NCBI GenBank assembly: GCA_029268085.1
Contig: JAJUHD010000014.1
Span: 1-24,753 of the forward strand
Reading direction: 5' to 3'
Length of the DNA: 24,753 nucleotides
Origin: Bacillota bacterium
GTDB taxonomy: Bacteria > Bacillota > Clostridia > Oscillospirales > Oscillospiraceae
The notes beneath the pieces are model-generated. The model did not search any database, was not told the origin of the DNA, and saw only the letters and a list, made by a program, of their open reading frames with translations. Made by a program: the position numbers and the translations under genes. This document shows positions 1-6,981 of this stretch, one piece after another (within the stretch, counting starts at the first letter, position 1; the number at the start of each line of letters is the position of its first letter).

Positions 1-756
1 ATGAACGTACAGCGCAACACGATCTACGACCAGCGCCGCAAGGTGCTTGACGGAGAAGATCTGAATAGCTACATCCGAAAGATGATCGAGGACTTTATCA
101 GAGAAATGGTCAATTCCGGCATGGAGGGGCGTGATTATTTTGAGGATATGGCTCAGTTTGAAGCAACCGTTGCGCCGTTTGAAAAGCTGTTCCTGCGAAA
201 AGGCGAGATAAGGCCGACGATGAAGGAACTTGACAAGATGAACCCACACGACCTGTCGGATATGCTGCTTGAAAAAGCCGAGAAGGTCTATGAAACGCGC
301 GAAGCGGAATTCGGGCTTATGCCCAACGGAGTGCCGCTTATGCGTGAGCTTGAGCGCGTCATCATGCTTCGCGTCGTTGACGAATACTGGATGGACCACC
401 TTGACGCGATGCAGGAGCTGCGCCGAGGCATAGGCCTGAGAGCCTACGGCAACGACAAGCCTATAGACGCCTATAAGCGCGAAAGCTACGATATGTTTGA
501 AGAGATGATAAACGGCATACGCACAGAGGTCGTCCGCCGCATCTTCACCGTTCAGGTAAAGAAGGAACAGCCTATCGAGCGCAAGAGCGTCGCAAAGGGC
601 GCGGTCAGCAATGTCGGAGGCGACGATTCCGTCAAGAAGCAGCCCGTCAAAGCCGCAGCCAAGCCGGGGCGCAATGATCCCTGCCCCTGCGGAAAAATGA
701 AGGAGGACGGCTCCAGACGGCTGAAATACAAGGAATGCTGCGGCAGGAACGAATAG
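1..756 (+). CDS. secA: Preprotein translocase ATPase SecA, C-terminal part
   Basis: This is the last 251 residues of SecA, the cytoplasmic ATPase that pushes preproteins through SecYEG. The reading frame is open from base 1, so the true start lies upstream; SecA is usually 800-900 residues. The visible part begins in the helical scaffold (QRNTIYDQRRKVLDGEDL, residues 4-21) and runs through the helical wing and the conserved DEYWMDHLDAM segment near residue 127. A charged linker follows, then a C-terminal zinc motif with Cys228, Cys230, Cys246 and Cys247, which in SecA contacts SecB or the ribosome. The loop between the Cys pairs is 15 residues instead of the usual 8. The channel partner secY lies about 15 kb downstream. 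Identity is certain; the function of the long zinc loop is unknown. Confidence 0.97.
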   Translation: MNVQRNTIYDQRRKVLDGEDLNSYIRKMIEDFIREMVNSGMEGRDYFEDMAQFEATVAPFEKLFLRKGEIRPTMKELDKMNPHDLSDMLLEKAEKVYETREAEFGLMPNGVPLMRELERVIMLRVVDEYWMDHLDAMQELRRGIGLRAYGNDKPIDAYKRESYDMFEEMINGIRTEVVRRIFTVQVKKEQPIERKSVAKGAVSNVGGDDSVKKQPVKAAAKPGRNDPCPCGKMKEDGSRRLKYKECCGRNE

Positions 757-798
757 CGCAGTAAACCCGCGCCTTATTAGGACGCGAAAAAAGGAGCT

Positions 799-1614
799 AT
801 GGAATTGGAATTTTCAAAGCCTTTCGCGGAAATGAGCTATAAAGGGCTTGTATATATGACGGCCCCGACGATACCCTTCCCGCACTGCTTTACTACACGA
901 TGGGGCGGCGTGAGTTCAGGCTGCCTGGACAGCCTCAACCTCGGCGAGAACAGAGGCGACTCCGAGGAAAATGTGCGCGAAAATTACCGCAGGGTATTCG
1001 AGGCTCTGGGACTTCCCGAACAGAACCCCTGCTTTACAAGGCAGGTGCATAAAAACGAGGTGCGCGTCGTGACGGATGCCGACAGGAGGGAGCTTTTCAC
1101 GCCATTTCTTTACGAAGCGGATGGAATCGTAACGAACGTGAAAAACCTGCCGCTGTTCTGTTTTTCAGCGGACTGCATTCCGGTTCTGCTCTGCGATCCC
1201 GAAGCGGGCGTCGCGGGAGCGATTCACTGCGGCTGGAGAAGTACCGCAGCTGATATACTGGGAGCCGCGGTTGCCAGAATGACGGAGCTCGGAGCGTCAG
1301 CTTCGAATATAAGAGCGGCAATCGGCCCCGGCATTGATATGTGCTGCTATGAAACGGACGCAGAGGTTCCCGCGGCTATTGAAAAGCTTCTCGGCGGCGA
1401 CTGCGAGGATGCGTTTTTCGCGGTCGGGGATACGGGAAAATTTATGGTCGATCTCAAGGAGACCGACAGAAGGCGGCTCCTGCAGCTCGGCTTGAAAAGC
1501 GGGAATATTTCGGTGAGCGACGAATGTACCTCGTGCAACAGCGATAAATACTGGTCGCACAGAAAGACTAAGGGTGAAAGAGGCTCGCAGGCGGCGGTCA
1601 TCGTCGTTCCCTGA
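799..1614 (+). CDS. pgeF: Purine nucleoside phosphorylase / peptidoglycan editing factor (YfiH, laccase-domain)
   Basis: A 271-residue protein of the YfiH/PgeF (multi-copper polyphenol oxidoreductase-like) family. Family members phosphorolyse or deaminate purine nucleosides, and in E. coli PgeF prevents misincorporation of serine into peptidoglycan. The zinc-site residues are visible: His84 in RQVHKNEV, Cys126 in SADCIPVLLCD, and His143 in AIHCGWRS. Length is normal for the family. It lies 42 nt after secA in the same direction. AAGGAG at 791-796 sits only 2 nt from the ATG at 799; a TTG at 805 would have more usual spacing, so the start may be two codons later. A role in purine salvage fits the nearby cytidine deaminase, but that link is inference. 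Confidence 0.9.
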   Translation: MELEFSKPFAEMSYKGLVYMTAPTIPFPHCFTTRWGGVSSGCLDSLNLGENRGDSEENVRENYRRVFEALGLPEQNPCFTRQVHKNEVRVVTDADRRELFTPFLYEADGIVTNVKNLPLFCFSADCIPVLLCDPEAGVAGAIHCGWRSTAADILGAAVARMTELGASASNIRAAIGPGIDMCCYETDAEVPAAIEKLLGGDCEDAFFAVGDTGKFMVDLKETDRRRLLQLGLKSGNISVSDECTSCNSDKYWSHRKTKGERGSQAAVIVVP

Positions 1615-1638
1615 GCCGGATTCCGAAAGGATAGGCAT

Positions 1639-3225
1639 ATGTCGGTCAGATTAAAAAAAATAATTCTTTCGTGCCTTGCCGTTTCCGTTTTTGCCGGTGC
1701 TTTTTCCGGCTGCGGTACGAGTGCCGGTTCGGACGAGGAGGAGCTTCCGGAAGTTACCGGAACGCAGACCGAAGAGACGGTCTACTATAAAGCGGACGAT
1801 GTTTTTTCGCTTAACTGCAACAAGGAGTACAGCTTTAATCCCTTTACGACGACGAATGCCGCGAACATAATCTGTACGCAGGCGATGTATGATACGCTGT
1901 TTTCTGTCGATGATACCTTCACAGCCATTCCGAATCTTATAACGAGCTATAAGAGCGACGACGGGAAGTGTTGGTACTTCTATGTCGATACAACGGTGAA
2001 ATTCTGGGATGGGTCGACACTTACGGCGACGGACGCTTCCTATTCGATACAGCGCGCTATGCACAGCCCACAGTTTTCCGCAAGGTTCAAGTGCGTTTTC
2101 GGCGTCAGCGCCATGGACGAAAGCCTTTTCATTGTGAACCTTAATTATCCTGACATGCAGTTTCCGGCTCTGCTCGATATTCCGGTCATCAAAAATGGCA
2201 CAATTGAGGATTACGCACCCATGGGTACGGGCCCATACCAGCCGGACGAGGAGTTCACAAAGCTGACGGCGTTTGCCGATTACAGGCACTACAATTCCCT
2301 TCCCGTCGATACGATCTACCTTAAGGAGGTCAAGGAGACGGAGGATATTATTACTGCGTTCGAAAATTCTGAGATTGATCTTGTGACAAACGATCCCACC
2401 GGCGTTTACAGCCTCGGATACGGTTCGGCGAACGAAATTCGCTACTGCCCGACGACCAATATGCATTATCTCGGCTTCAAGAGCAGCAGCCGCTTTTTTT
2501 CTAATCCCCTCGTCAGGAAGGCCATGACCTATGTCGTCGACAGGGAGCATATAGTGACGGATTATTTGAACGGAGCTGCTTCTGCGGCCGCTCTCCCGAT
2601 GAATCCGACGTGCACCCTGTACAACGATGCTTATTCGGACATTGTCTCCTACTCGGTTAAAAAGAGCGAGACCGCTTTTGACGAGGCCGAAGTGCAGGAT
2701 TATGACGACGACGGCAAAAGAGAACAGATGATAACGGGCATACCCGTAGAAATCGAAATCAACTTCATCGTGTGCAGCGACAGCCCTGCGAAGGTGCAGG
2801 CCGCGCAGTCAATAGCGGATAACCTTACAAATCTGGGTATAACGGTAAACCTGCGTCAGCTTTCATGGACCGAATACACCGCAGCTCTTGCAGCGGGCGA
2901 CTTTGATATGTATTACGCCGAGATCAAGCTCACGAACGATTTTTCACTGAGAAACCTACTGTTCGAGGGCGGGAGCCTCAACTACGGATTGTTTTCGGAC
3001 TCCGTGCTCGAGCAGTATGTGAACGATTATATGGCCTGCGGTGAGGAAGGCCGTCAGAAGACCGCAGACATGATGTTTAAATATATTACCGACACCGCGC
3101 CAATCGTTCCGATCTGCTTTGAAAAGAGTCAGGTCATCACGCACAGGGGTGTGGTTTCCGGAATGAAGCCCACGAAAGACAACGTGTTTAACGGGATAGA
3201 GGACTGGGAGATAAATACGGACTGA
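1639..3225 (+). CDS. ABC transporter substrate-binding lipoprotein, family 5 (oligopeptide/dipeptide type)
   Basis: A 528-residue extracellular solute-binding protein of the SBP_bac_5 (OppA/DppA) family. The N-terminus has two Lys, a hydrophobic stretch and a lipobox-like FSGC ending at Cys25, with Phe in place of the usual Leu. It is therefore probably a lipoprotein held at the outer face of the membrane. The family core follows, including the early segment with SFNPFTTTNAAN and KFWDGSTLTATDASYSIQRA. No permease or ATPase genes flank it, so it is a solitary binding protein. The ATG at 1639 follows GAAAGGA at a normal distance, 24 nt after pgeF. The ligand cannot be read from sequence; peptides are typical, but nickel, sugars or other ligands are known in this family. 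Confidence 0.88.
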   Translation: MSVRLKKIILSCLAVSVFAGAFSGCGTSAGSDEEELPEVTGTQTEETVYYKADDVFSLNCNKEYSFNPFTTTNAANIICTQAMYDTLFSVDDTFTAIPNLITSYKSDDGKCWYFYVDTTVKFWDGSTLTATDASYSIQRAMHSPQFSARFKCVFGVSAMDESLFIVNLNYPDMQFPALLDIPVIKNGTIEDYAPMGTGPYQPDEEFTKLTAFADYRHYNSLPVDTIYLKEVKETEDIITAFENSEIDLVTNDPTGVYSLGYGSANEIRYCPTTNMHYLGFKSSSRFFSNPLVRKAMTYVVDREHIVTDYLNGAASAAALPMNPTCTLYNDAYSDIVSYSVKKSETAFDEAEVQDYDDDGKREQMITGIPVEIEINFIVCSDSPAKVQAAQSIADNLTNLGITVNLRQLSWTEYTAALAAGDFDMYYAEIKLTNDFSLRNLLFEGGSLNYGLFSDSVLEQYVNDYMACGEEGRQKTADMMFKYITDTAPIVPICFEKSQVITHRGVVSGMKPTKDNVFNGIEDWEINTD

Positions 3226-3246
3226 CAGAGAAAGGAGTTTTTGGCT

Positions 3247-3636
3247 ATGACCGACAGAGAACTGCTAAATCTGGCAAAGGAAGCTTCGGAAAATGCCTAT
3301 GCGCCTTATTCTCGTTTCAAGGTTGGCGCGGCGCTTGAGTGCATGGACGGACGTATTTTTACCGGCTGCAATATTGAAAACGGCGCTTTGGGCAGTACCA
3401 TGTGCGCCGAGAGAGTCGCGATCTATAAGGCGGTCAGTGAAGGCGAAAAACACTTTTCGCGTATTGCGATCTATGGCGAAGGCGAGGAATATTGCCTGCC
3501 GTGCGGAGCTTGCCGTCAGGTTATGGGCGAGTTTTCTCAGGACATGGAGGTGCTCTGTGCCAGAGGGTCGGGCGGCTATGTCAGCTACAGGCTGAAAGAG
3601 CTCCTGCCCCATCCTTTTAAATTTGGGAACTTCTGA
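3247..3636 (+). CDS. cdd: Cytidine deaminase
   Basis: A 129-residue homotetrameric-type cytidine deaminase that converts cytidine and deoxycytidine to uridine and deoxyuridine in pyrimidine salvage. The catalytic motif MCAE gives zinc ligand Cys53 and proton shuttle Glu55, and PCGACRQ gives zinc ligands Cys86 and Cys89. The N-terminal YAPYSRFKVGAAL segment is characteristic. I chose the ATG at 3247 because AAAGGAG (3231-3237) lies 9 nt before it; a TTG at 3241 in the same frame would be only 3 nt away. It follows the solute-binding protein gene by 21 nt and is probably co-transcribed with it. Length is standard for the short tetrameric form. Confidence 0.96.
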   Translation: MTDRELLNLAKEASENAYAPYSRFKVGAALECMDGRIFTGCNIENGALGSTMCAERVAIYKAVSEGEKHFSRIAIYGEGEEYCLPCGACRQVMGEFSQDMEVLCARGSGGYVSYRLKELLPHPFKFGNF

Positions 3637-3747
3637 TCTTTACTATCCGCGCTGTTTCACGATAATATAGCCGCGGAGCGGCATTGCGGGATATATATTT
3701 ATATTATGGGAATTGCGGTTATTGTATCGTAGGGGGCGGGAAGCAAA

Positions 3748-4623
3748 GTGGATTTTGAACAGCTCAGGATTTTCATTTCGGTTGTAGATCAGGGCAGCTT
3801 TACAAAAGCCGCCGAAACGATGTATATAAGCCATTCGACGACGTCGAGAAATGTTTCGGCGCTCGAGGAAAACCTTGGTGTCCGGCTTCTCGAACGCTGC
3901 ACTCGCGGACTTAAGCTCACGGAGGCGGGGAATCTGCTTTACCGCGAGGGAAAGCTTCTTTTGGAAAAGACGGAAGAACTTGAACGTGCGGTCAGGAATG
4001 CCGAGAGCAGCGAGAAAGGCAAAATTTCTATCGCAAGCGTTTATATGTTTTCAAAAGAACTCAACGATCTATACGGAGAATTCTGCTCAAAATATCCGGA
4101 TGTCGTTCTCGGCATCTATAACCATGAGCTTTCGGAGGTCCTCAGCCTTGTCGGCAAAACGGAAGCAGATATAGGTGTGACGTTTTCATACGCGCTTCCG
4201 AAAAACACGGAGGATTTCGAGTTCCGCAGAGTTGCGGAGGAGCGGTTCTGCGTCGTGTGCGCTGAAAAAAACCCGCTGGCTTTAAAGAAGTCGGTTAGGG
4301 CGGATGAGCTCCGAACAGAAAACTATGTCAGCGTCGGGGAGCAGAGGAGCGAATTTACAAAAAGGCTTGAGGAGAAGATCCTGAAAAACAGACCGGAAGG
4401 CGAAACCTTATCGGTTCCTACGCTGGAATCCCTGTTTCTTCAGGTGCGGAGCGGGAACGGTGTTTCGCTTGTGCCGTATCCGATGGCACGTGAATTTGGA
4501 AAAAACTGCGCGATGCTCGATATCGAGGACATGGATACGCGCTTTGATATTGTCGCTTTTTGGCGAAAGGACAATGACAATCCGGCACTGCCGTTCTTTT
4601 CAAAGCTGATTGAAAAGGAATAG
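3748..4623 (+). CDS. LysR-family transcriptional regulator
   Basis: A 291-residue LysR-type regulator. Residues 1-60 form the winged helix-turn-helix (LRIFISVVDQGSFTKAAE, then STTSRNVSALEENLGVRLLER), followed by a linker helix. From about residue 90 comes a type-2 periplasmic-binding-like effector domain. The start codon is GTG, preceded by a G-rich stretch (GGGGGCGGG) rather than a clean ribosome binding site. Many LysR proteins regulate a divergent neighbour, but here both neighbours read the same way. The target is therefore not evident; the downstream M15 peptidase gene, 55 nt away, is one candidate. The effector is unknown. Confidence 0.93.
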   Translation: MDFEQLRIFISVVDQGSFTKAAETMYISHSTTSRNVSALEENLGVRLLERCTRGLKLTEAGNLLYREGKLLLEKTEELERAVRNAESSEKGKISIASVYMFSKELNDLYGEFCSKYPDVVLGIYNHELSEVLSLVGKTEADIGVTFSYALPKNTEDFEFRRVAEERFCVVCAEKNPLALKKSVRADELRTENYVSVGEQRSEFTKRLEEKILKNRPEGETLSVPTLESLFLQVRSGNGVSLVPYPMAREFGKNCAMLDIEDMDTRFDIVAFWRKDNDNPALPFFSKLIEKE

Positions 4624-4678
4624 GCCGGCAAGCCGTTTTTAAAACGAATTTCGCAAAACAAAAAGGTAAGGTAGAGCT

Positions 4679-5947
4679 ATGAAAAAAGGAATCAAAACGA
4701 TCATCATGCTGGTGCTCGCGGTTACGATACTGCTGCAGGCGCCGATAACGGCCGCCGAGGCAGCGGCGTTTCCGGACGTAAGCCCGACGGACTGGTTCGC
4801 TGATAATGTTTCGCAGCTTGTGCAGTTGGGTATCGTAAACGGCAAGGACGACGGGCTTTTCCATCCGAACGATATTGTGAAGCGCGGCGAATTTATGAAA
4901 ATGCTCATGATTGCGGGGGAATACCTTTATTCGACTACCCCCTCAAAGGGTGTGCACTGGGCGGAGAATTACTGGAACGCCCTGAACGAATACGGCGTGC
5001 TGGAAGTCGTTGAAACTGATGTGAATACTAACAAGCAGATATCTTATCCGCTGATTCCGCTTAGTTTTTCCGAGCTTGAAAAACCGATTACGCGTTATGA
5101 AATGGCGTTTTTGATAAACCGTATCGTATACATTGTATATTATGAGAACCAGATGACGCTTGCAGATGAAAACGACAGCCTCGCAAATCACATCGCGGAC
5201 TACAATACTATGAACAAGGCGTATCAGGGCAGCGTTGAGCAGGTCTATATGAAAGGTATTTTAACCGGCTATGAGGATTCTTCGTTTCAAGGCGACAATA
5301 CGCTGACAAGAGCAGAGGCGACCACTGTAATTTTGCGCACTCTTTCCAGTAAGAACAGAGTGAAGCAGAATTGGGCGGTCGAGAAGGAATATGAGATTGA
5401 CCCGACCTTTACGTCCTTTGCGTTCCAGTACCGTTCTCTGTCAAACGCAGAACGCAGACAGATGCTTTTCGGAAATTCGAACAAAACATATTTCACAAGT
5501 TCAGCGGACGCCAAAGGCTATATGGTATCGGTAACGATACCAATCTGGAAGCTCAACGAATCGACAGGACAGAAGTACTCTTCAACGGCGACAATCACCG
5601 TACACAAGCTGGTTGAAAAGGAAGTCAAGGCGATATTCAATGTAATTTACAATTCGCCGGAGCGCTTCCCGATCAAGTCGATAGGAGGGGCGCGCTTTAC
5701 AGACTCCCTGCGCCACAGCTGGGGCTGTGCGATAGACATCAACCCCACGGAAAACTACTACATAAATTATAAGACGGGACAGCAGGTAGGAAGCTTTTGC
5801 TACAAGAACGGCTCAAGCCCATACTGCATTACCCCGAACAGCAGCGTCGTCAAAGCCTTTGCAATGTACGGATGGGGCTGGGGCGGTCAGGGCTGGAGCA
5901 CGGCTGCGGACTATATGCATTTTTCAATTCTTGCCTCCGGCGGCTGA
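4679..5947 (+). CDS. Exported SLH-domain protein with C-terminal M15 (VanY-type) peptidase domain
   Basis: A 422-residue secreted wall protein. Residues 1-30 form a signal peptide (MKKGIKTIIMLVLAV, cleavage near AEAAA). Three S-layer-homology repeats follow at roughly 30-85, 95-155 and 165-225 (for example FPDVSPTDWFADNV and the repeated TRAEA/TRYEM-like ends); these bind pyruvylated secondary wall polymer. The C-terminal part carries the M15 zinc site: His346 and Asp353 in RHSWGCAIDIN, and His414 in DYMHFS. M15 enzymes cleave D-Ala-D-Ala or L-Ala-D-Glu bonds in peptidoglycan. It is probably a wall-tethered peptidoglycan hydrolase. The exact bond cleaved is not determinable. A strong terminator follows directly. 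Confidence 0.88.
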   Translation: MKKGIKTIIMLVLAVTILLQAPITAAEAAAFPDVSPTDWFADNVSQLVQLGIVNGKDDGLFHPNDIVKRGEFMKMLMIAGEYLYSTTPSKGVHWAENYWNALNEYGVLEVVETDVNTNKQISYPLIPLSFSELEKPITRYEMAFLINRIVYIVYYENQMTLADENDSLANHIADYNTMNKAYQGSVEQVYMKGILTGYEDSSFQGDNTLTRAEATTVILRTLSSKNRVKQNWAVEKEYEIDPTFTSFAFQYRSLSNAERRQMLFGNSNKTYFTSSADAKGYMVSVTIPIWKLNESTGQKYSSTATITVHKLVEKEVKAIFNVIYNSPERFPIKSIGGARFTDSLRHSWGCAIDINPTENYYINYKTGQQVGSFCYKNGSSPYCITPNSSVVKAFAMYGWGWGGQGWSTAADYMHFSILASGG

Positions 5948-5964
5948 TGTATATTGCAATTGAT

Positions 5965-5995
5965 AAAAAGGGAGTGGTTTTTACGCTCCCTTTTT
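5965..5995 (+). terminator. Rho-independent terminator after the SLH-M15 gene
   Basis: AAAAAGGGAG (5965-5974) pairs perfectly with CTCCCTTTTT (5986-5995), with two more possible pairs inside. The T-rich 3' arm and following TTTTTGC complete an intrinsic terminator, starting 17 nt after the stop codon. It separates the first gene group from the ribosomal operon. Confidence 0.9.
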
Positions 5996-6100
5996 GCTTT
6001 TTCAGGTAATTCTGGCGCATTGCGTCATGTCGCGTCGTGTCGTATTTTTGACTGATTATATATAAAACTATTTTTATGTATAGAAAAATGCAAATATCTA
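5996..6100. other. Intergenic stretch before the S10 promoter, with a short tandem repeat
   Basis: No gene is visible. It contains a tandem decamer pair, CGTCATGTCG (6023-6032) and CGTCGTGTCG (6033-6042), differing at one base. An AT-rich tract (about 6043-6100) leads into the promoter and could act as an upstream activating region, which is inference. Confidence 0.5.
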
Positions 6101-6129
6101 TTGACAGAGAAAGAATTATCTGATATTCT
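6101..6129 (+). promoter_or_regulatory. Sigma-A-type promoter for the S10-spc-alpha operon
   Basis: A perfect -35 TTGACA (6101-6106), a 17-nt spacer and a -10 TATTCT (6124-6129) predict a start near 6136. The upstream DNA is AT-rich. It is the only strong promoter I see between the preceding terminator and rpsJ, so it probably drives the ribosomal operon through a leader of about 345 nt, or else a separate small RNA. Confidence 0.8.
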
Positions 6130-6135
6130 AACGGA

Positions 6136-6479
6136 GCGCCTATTGGGAGAGTTGCGCCCAATTGCGCAAAAATGCGATGAAGCGGGAGATTGCGGATTAG
6201 GTTGCCCCAGCAAAGCGCAGATTTGTTTGGGAGGACGATCCGGTAACTTCCGTGGAGTATGTCCGTGCCGGAAAAAACCGGCAATAATCGGGCGGTTGAG
6301 AACGTTTCTGCTTCACGCGTATATCGCTTGGACGGAGCCTGAACCGGACAAAGATCCGGTTTGTTTTTCGGGCAAGGTCTGATACGCACGGCAAAGTGTA
6401 CAGAAAAACTTCTCACCGAACGGAAATTTTACCGGCGGACCCAATGCCGCCGCAGAACTTACGTTCAGGAGGAAAAGAA
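6136..6479 (+). promoter_or_regulatory. Long structured 5' leader of the S10 operon
   Basis: About 345 nt lie between the predicted transcription start and rpsJ with no convincing gene. Hairpins are visible: ATTGGG/CCCAAT (6142-6162); CCCA-CAAA/TTTG-TGGG (6206-6231); GCCGG-AAAAAA-CCGGC (6267-6282); and GGCGG/CCGCC (6434-6451) just before the ribosome binding site. A longer irregular pairing joins TGAAGC near 6177 to GCTTCA near 6310. An intrinsic terminator lies at 6342-6368. The layout is that of a transcription-attenuation leader; a free-standing small RNA ending at 6368 is the alternative. I do not recognise a T-box (no GGTGG specifier bulge) or a named r-protein leader. Confidence 0.6.
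6342..6368 (+). terminator. Intrinsic terminator inside the S10 leader (candidate attenuator)
   Basis: AACCGGA (6342-6348), loop CAAAGA, TCCGGTT (6355-6361), then TGTTTTT form a compact 7-bp stem with a T-tract. It lies 111 nt before rpsJ and downstream of the promoter, so full-length ribosomal mRNA must read through it. The octamer GATCCGGT of its 3' arm is repeated at 6237-6244 and could compete for the 5' arm. Confidence 0.75.
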
Positions 6480-6794
6480 ATGGCAACAAGCAAGAAAATG
6501 ATCCGCATCAGACTCAAGGCTTATGACCACCAGCTCATCGACAAGGCGGCCGAGAAGATCGTTGAGACCGCAAAGCGCACAGACGCAAAGGTTTCCGGCC
6601 CCATTCCTCTTCCCACAAAGAAGGAAGTCGTCACCATTCTCCGCGCTGTTCACAAGTATAAGGACAGCCGCGAGCAGTTCGAGCGCCGCACCCACAAGCG
6701 CCTCATAGACATTATGAGCCCCACCCAGAAGACGGTTGAAGCTCTTATGTCACTTGAATTACCTGCCGGCGTCGAGATCGAGATGAAGCTGTAA
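6480..6794 (+). CDS. rpsJ: 30S ribosomal protein S10
   Basis: A 104-residue S10, part of the 30S head and, as NusE, of antitermination complexes. The sequence IRIRLKAYDHQLIDKAAEKI and the region RRTHKRLIDI are diagnostic. The frame is open further upstream, but the ATG at 6480 follows AGGAGGAAAAGAA and matches the family N-terminus. It is the first gene of the S10-spc-alpha operon; the str genes (rpsL, rpsG, fusA, tuf), which often precede it, are not here. A 187-nt gap separates it from rplC, much longer than the other gaps in the first part of the operon. Confidence 0.98.
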   Translation: MATSKKMIRIRLKAYDHQLIDKAAEKIVETAKRTDAKVSGPIPLPTKKEVVTILRAVHKYKDSREQFERRTHKRLIDIMSPTQKTVEALMSLELPAGVEIEMKL

Positions 6795-6981
6795 GCCGAT
6801 TCCCCAAAATGTATCAAAAAACCCGAATGTCTGCGACTTGCGTGAGCGGACAGGGTCATGTCAGCAGCCTCTGAAGAACAACAGCACAGAAGTTGAAGTT
6901 TTCGCTTTAGCGGAAACGCAGACCGGGAGCGTTGTTGCGCCTACAAGCGAGCTGACCAATAACCTATAAGGAGGAAATAAC
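6795..6981 (+). promoter_or_regulatory. Structured rpsJ-rplC intergenic region
   Basis: This 187-nt gap has no gene. It holds a hairpin GTTTTCGC-TTTA-GCGGAAAC (6898-6917, one G-U pair) and a weaker TGTCTGC/GCGGACA stem around 6827-6851. There is no T-run after either stem and no strong promoter. An mRNA control or processing site is possible; that is inference. Confidence 0.45.

Noticed and set aside
757..798. A possible terminator between secA and pgeF (CGCGCC...GGACGCG)
   Set aside because: The stem has a mismatch and is followed by an A-run, not a T-run, on the plus strand.
1651..2550. A 299-codon minus-strand frame inside the solute-binding protein gene
   Set aside because: It is a shadow of a well-supported gene on the other strand, without start signals or recognisable domains.
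6101..6382. A 93-codon open frame with TTG start in the S10 leader
   Set aside because: Its start codon is part of the -35 TTGACA box, there is no ribosome binding site, and its end contains the intrinsic terminator. It is better read as leader RNA.
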